Shown: piece by piece, positions 63,027 to 64,000 of the stretch | Layout: every line of letters starts with the position of its first letter | Numbering within the stretch: position 1 is the first letter of the stretch | From: Maribellus sp. CM-23 | GTDB lineage: Bacteria > Bacteroidota > Bacteroidia > Bacteroidales > Prolixibacteraceae | DNA length: 64,000 bases | Direction: 5' to 3' | NCBI RefSeq assembly: GCF_021354595.1 | Contig: NZ_JADWYJ010000001.1 | Coordinates: 1,713,446 to 1,777,445 of the forward strand | Program-made: the position numbers and the translations under genes | The notes under the pieces: generated by a model | Seen by the model: the letters and a program-made list of their open reading frames with translations, nothing else | The model's database searches: none | What the model was told of the DNA's origin: nothing

Positions 63027-64000
63027 ATGACCGGTAAGCGCCTTTATTACATCGATAACCTCCGCATTTTCCTGATCAGCCTGGTGGTTCTTCATCATTT
63101 TGCCATTACCTACGGAGCCCCCGGCGGGTGGTATTACAACGAAGCAGAAGCCGGACTTCCGGAGATTATTCCCCTGTCGATGTTTGTGGCTTCGAACCAA
63201 GCCTTTTTTATGGGAATGTTCTTTTTTATCTCTGCATTTTTCCTGGTTCCGTCGCTCCAACGCAAAGGCAGCAAGCGTTTTATTTCCGACAGGCTGATCC
63301 GCCTGGGAATTCCAACCGTGCTTTTCTTTTTTATTCTGAATCCGCTGACTAACTTTATTGCCAACCACTATATCCGTAAGCAGGAACCCGGGTTGCTGGA
63401 ACATATTTTCTCGGGACGCACCTTTGGCTTCGGCCCCATGTGGTTTGTGGAAGCTTTGTTGATTTTCACGGCCGTTTATCTTTTAATCAGAATGACTCCC
63501 CTAAAAATCCGTATTCCTTTTCCCGGAACAAAAAAAATCCTCGTCGCAGCTCTTTTAATCGGAATCGCACAGTTTATCATCCGTATTTGGCTGCCCGTTG
63601 GCTGGAGCTGGAGTTTTACCAATTTCCAGTTTCCGTTTTTTGTGCAGTACATAGTTCTGTTTGCTTTTGGAACCATCGCATGGCAAAACAACTGGCTGGA
63701 ACATTTTAACCGGAAAATGGGAAAGCAGTGGTTCCTTTTTGCACAAGCCCTTATTTTTATTGGCTTTCCGTTAGTATTTATAGGCGGCAAAGCCATAAGC
63801 TCCGGACTTGATCCTTTTATGGGTGGCCTTACCTATCAATCCTTTTCGTATGCCTTGTGGGAACAATTGGTGGGTTTTTCCCTGATCATGGGTTTACTCG
63901 GGATTTTTAAAGACCGGCTGAATGCTCAGCCAAAATTCGCCCGGCATTTATCTGAAAGTGCTTACGGGGTATTTGTTTTTCACGCCCCCCTGATTGTAGC
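63027..64000 (+). CDS. Acyltransferase 3 family membrane protein, C-terminus off the window
   Basis: The frame starts at ATG 63027 and runs off the end. It begins KRLYYIDNLRIFLISLVVLHH, the acyltransferase 3 signature with the conserved His, and has about eight membrane helices in the visible part. These enzymes transfer acyl groups to sugars or lipids on the outer face of the inner membrane. Confidence 0.85.
   Translation, partial: MTGKRLYYIDNLRIFLISLVVLHHFAITYGAPGGWYYNEAEAGLPEIIPLSMFVASNQAFFMGMFFFISAFFLVPSLQRKGSKRFISDRLIRLGIPTVLFFFILNPLTNFIANHYIRKQEPGLLEHIFSGRTFGFGPMWFVEALLIFTAVYLLIRMTPLKIRIPFPGTKKILVAALLIGIAQFIIRIWLPVGWSWSFTNFQFPFFVQYIVLFAFGTIAWQNNWLEHFNRKMGKQWFLFAQALIFIGFPLVFIGGKAISSGLDPFMGGLTYQSFSYALWEQLVGFSLIMGLLGIFKDRLNAQPKFARHLSESAYGVFVFHAPLIV

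Overview
This window looks like a chromosomal segment of a marine or sediment Bacteroidota, most likely of the Marinilabiliales/Prolixibacteraceae type (inference). The evidence is two SusC/SusD pairs, many lipoproteins with Bacteroidota-style lipoboxes, a secreted protein with a type IX secretion C-terminal sorting domain, TAnnTTTG-like promoter boxes, and the dispersed palindromes typical of these genomes. No rRNA, tRNA, CRISPR array or prophage was seen.

Bases 1-21588 (minus strand) are a polysaccharide utilisation locus that looks aimed at a uronic-acid polymer of the glycosaminoglycan type. In transcription order it holds a GH88 unsaturated glucuronyl hydrolase with its own terminator, SusC1-SusD1-SusC2-SusD2, a surface glycan-binding lipoprotein, a 34-bp perfect palindrome, a PL12 heparan-sulfate-lyase-like enzyme, a heparinase II/III-fold lyase, a PL8 lyase, a second heparinase II/III-fold lyase, and a lyase-like protein cut by the window edge. 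A tandem LacI-type operator lies in the divergent region between GH88 and a 2-dehydropantoate 2-reductase-like gene. A sulfatase at 25143-26705 may serve the same pathway.

Bases 22068-27232 (plus) carry the reductase, a membrane protein paired with a zinc metallopeptidase, the sulfatase and a DoxX protein. Bases 27347-34260 (minus) look like a redox/stress block: HsmA, FMN-binding protein with porin, LuxR-type regulator with hemerythrin, DUF5777 protein with a T9SS-exported cupredoxin, DUF2892 and a Crp/Fnr regulator. Bases 34448-45000 carry a dipeptide epimerase, a TPR histidine kinase, an Asp/His-rich lipoprotein, citrate synthase, a radical SAM/SPASM protein coupled to a large lipoprotein, and intergenic gaps full of palindromic repeats.

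Bases 46300-54920 are the accessory core. There, strictly spaced palindrome cassettes (P1-P2-P3) flank an IS200/IS605-type Y1 transposase, and three of the four cassettes start with the same truncated 5' end of a vsr repair endonuclease gene. Next come a two-gene module (84-aa protein plus PD-(D/E)XK nuclease-SF1 helicase/DUF2075), a truncated cytochrome c peroxidase joined to an inverted gene fragment, and two near-identical REP-associated transposase (RAYT) units. One unit is split by a 309-bp cassette that encodes a GIY-YIG nuclease and has inverted-repeat ends and a probable 7-bp target duplication. These are the best candidates for undescribed biology here.

Bases 55066-64000 are mostly ordinary: prolyl oligopeptidase, small helical protein, secreted protein, cold-shock protein with a long structured leader, DUF4884 lipoprotein, DUF2085 membrane protein coupled to an outer-membrane-like protein, a lipoprotein, a MITE-like hairpin element, an OsmC protein and a partial acyltransferase.
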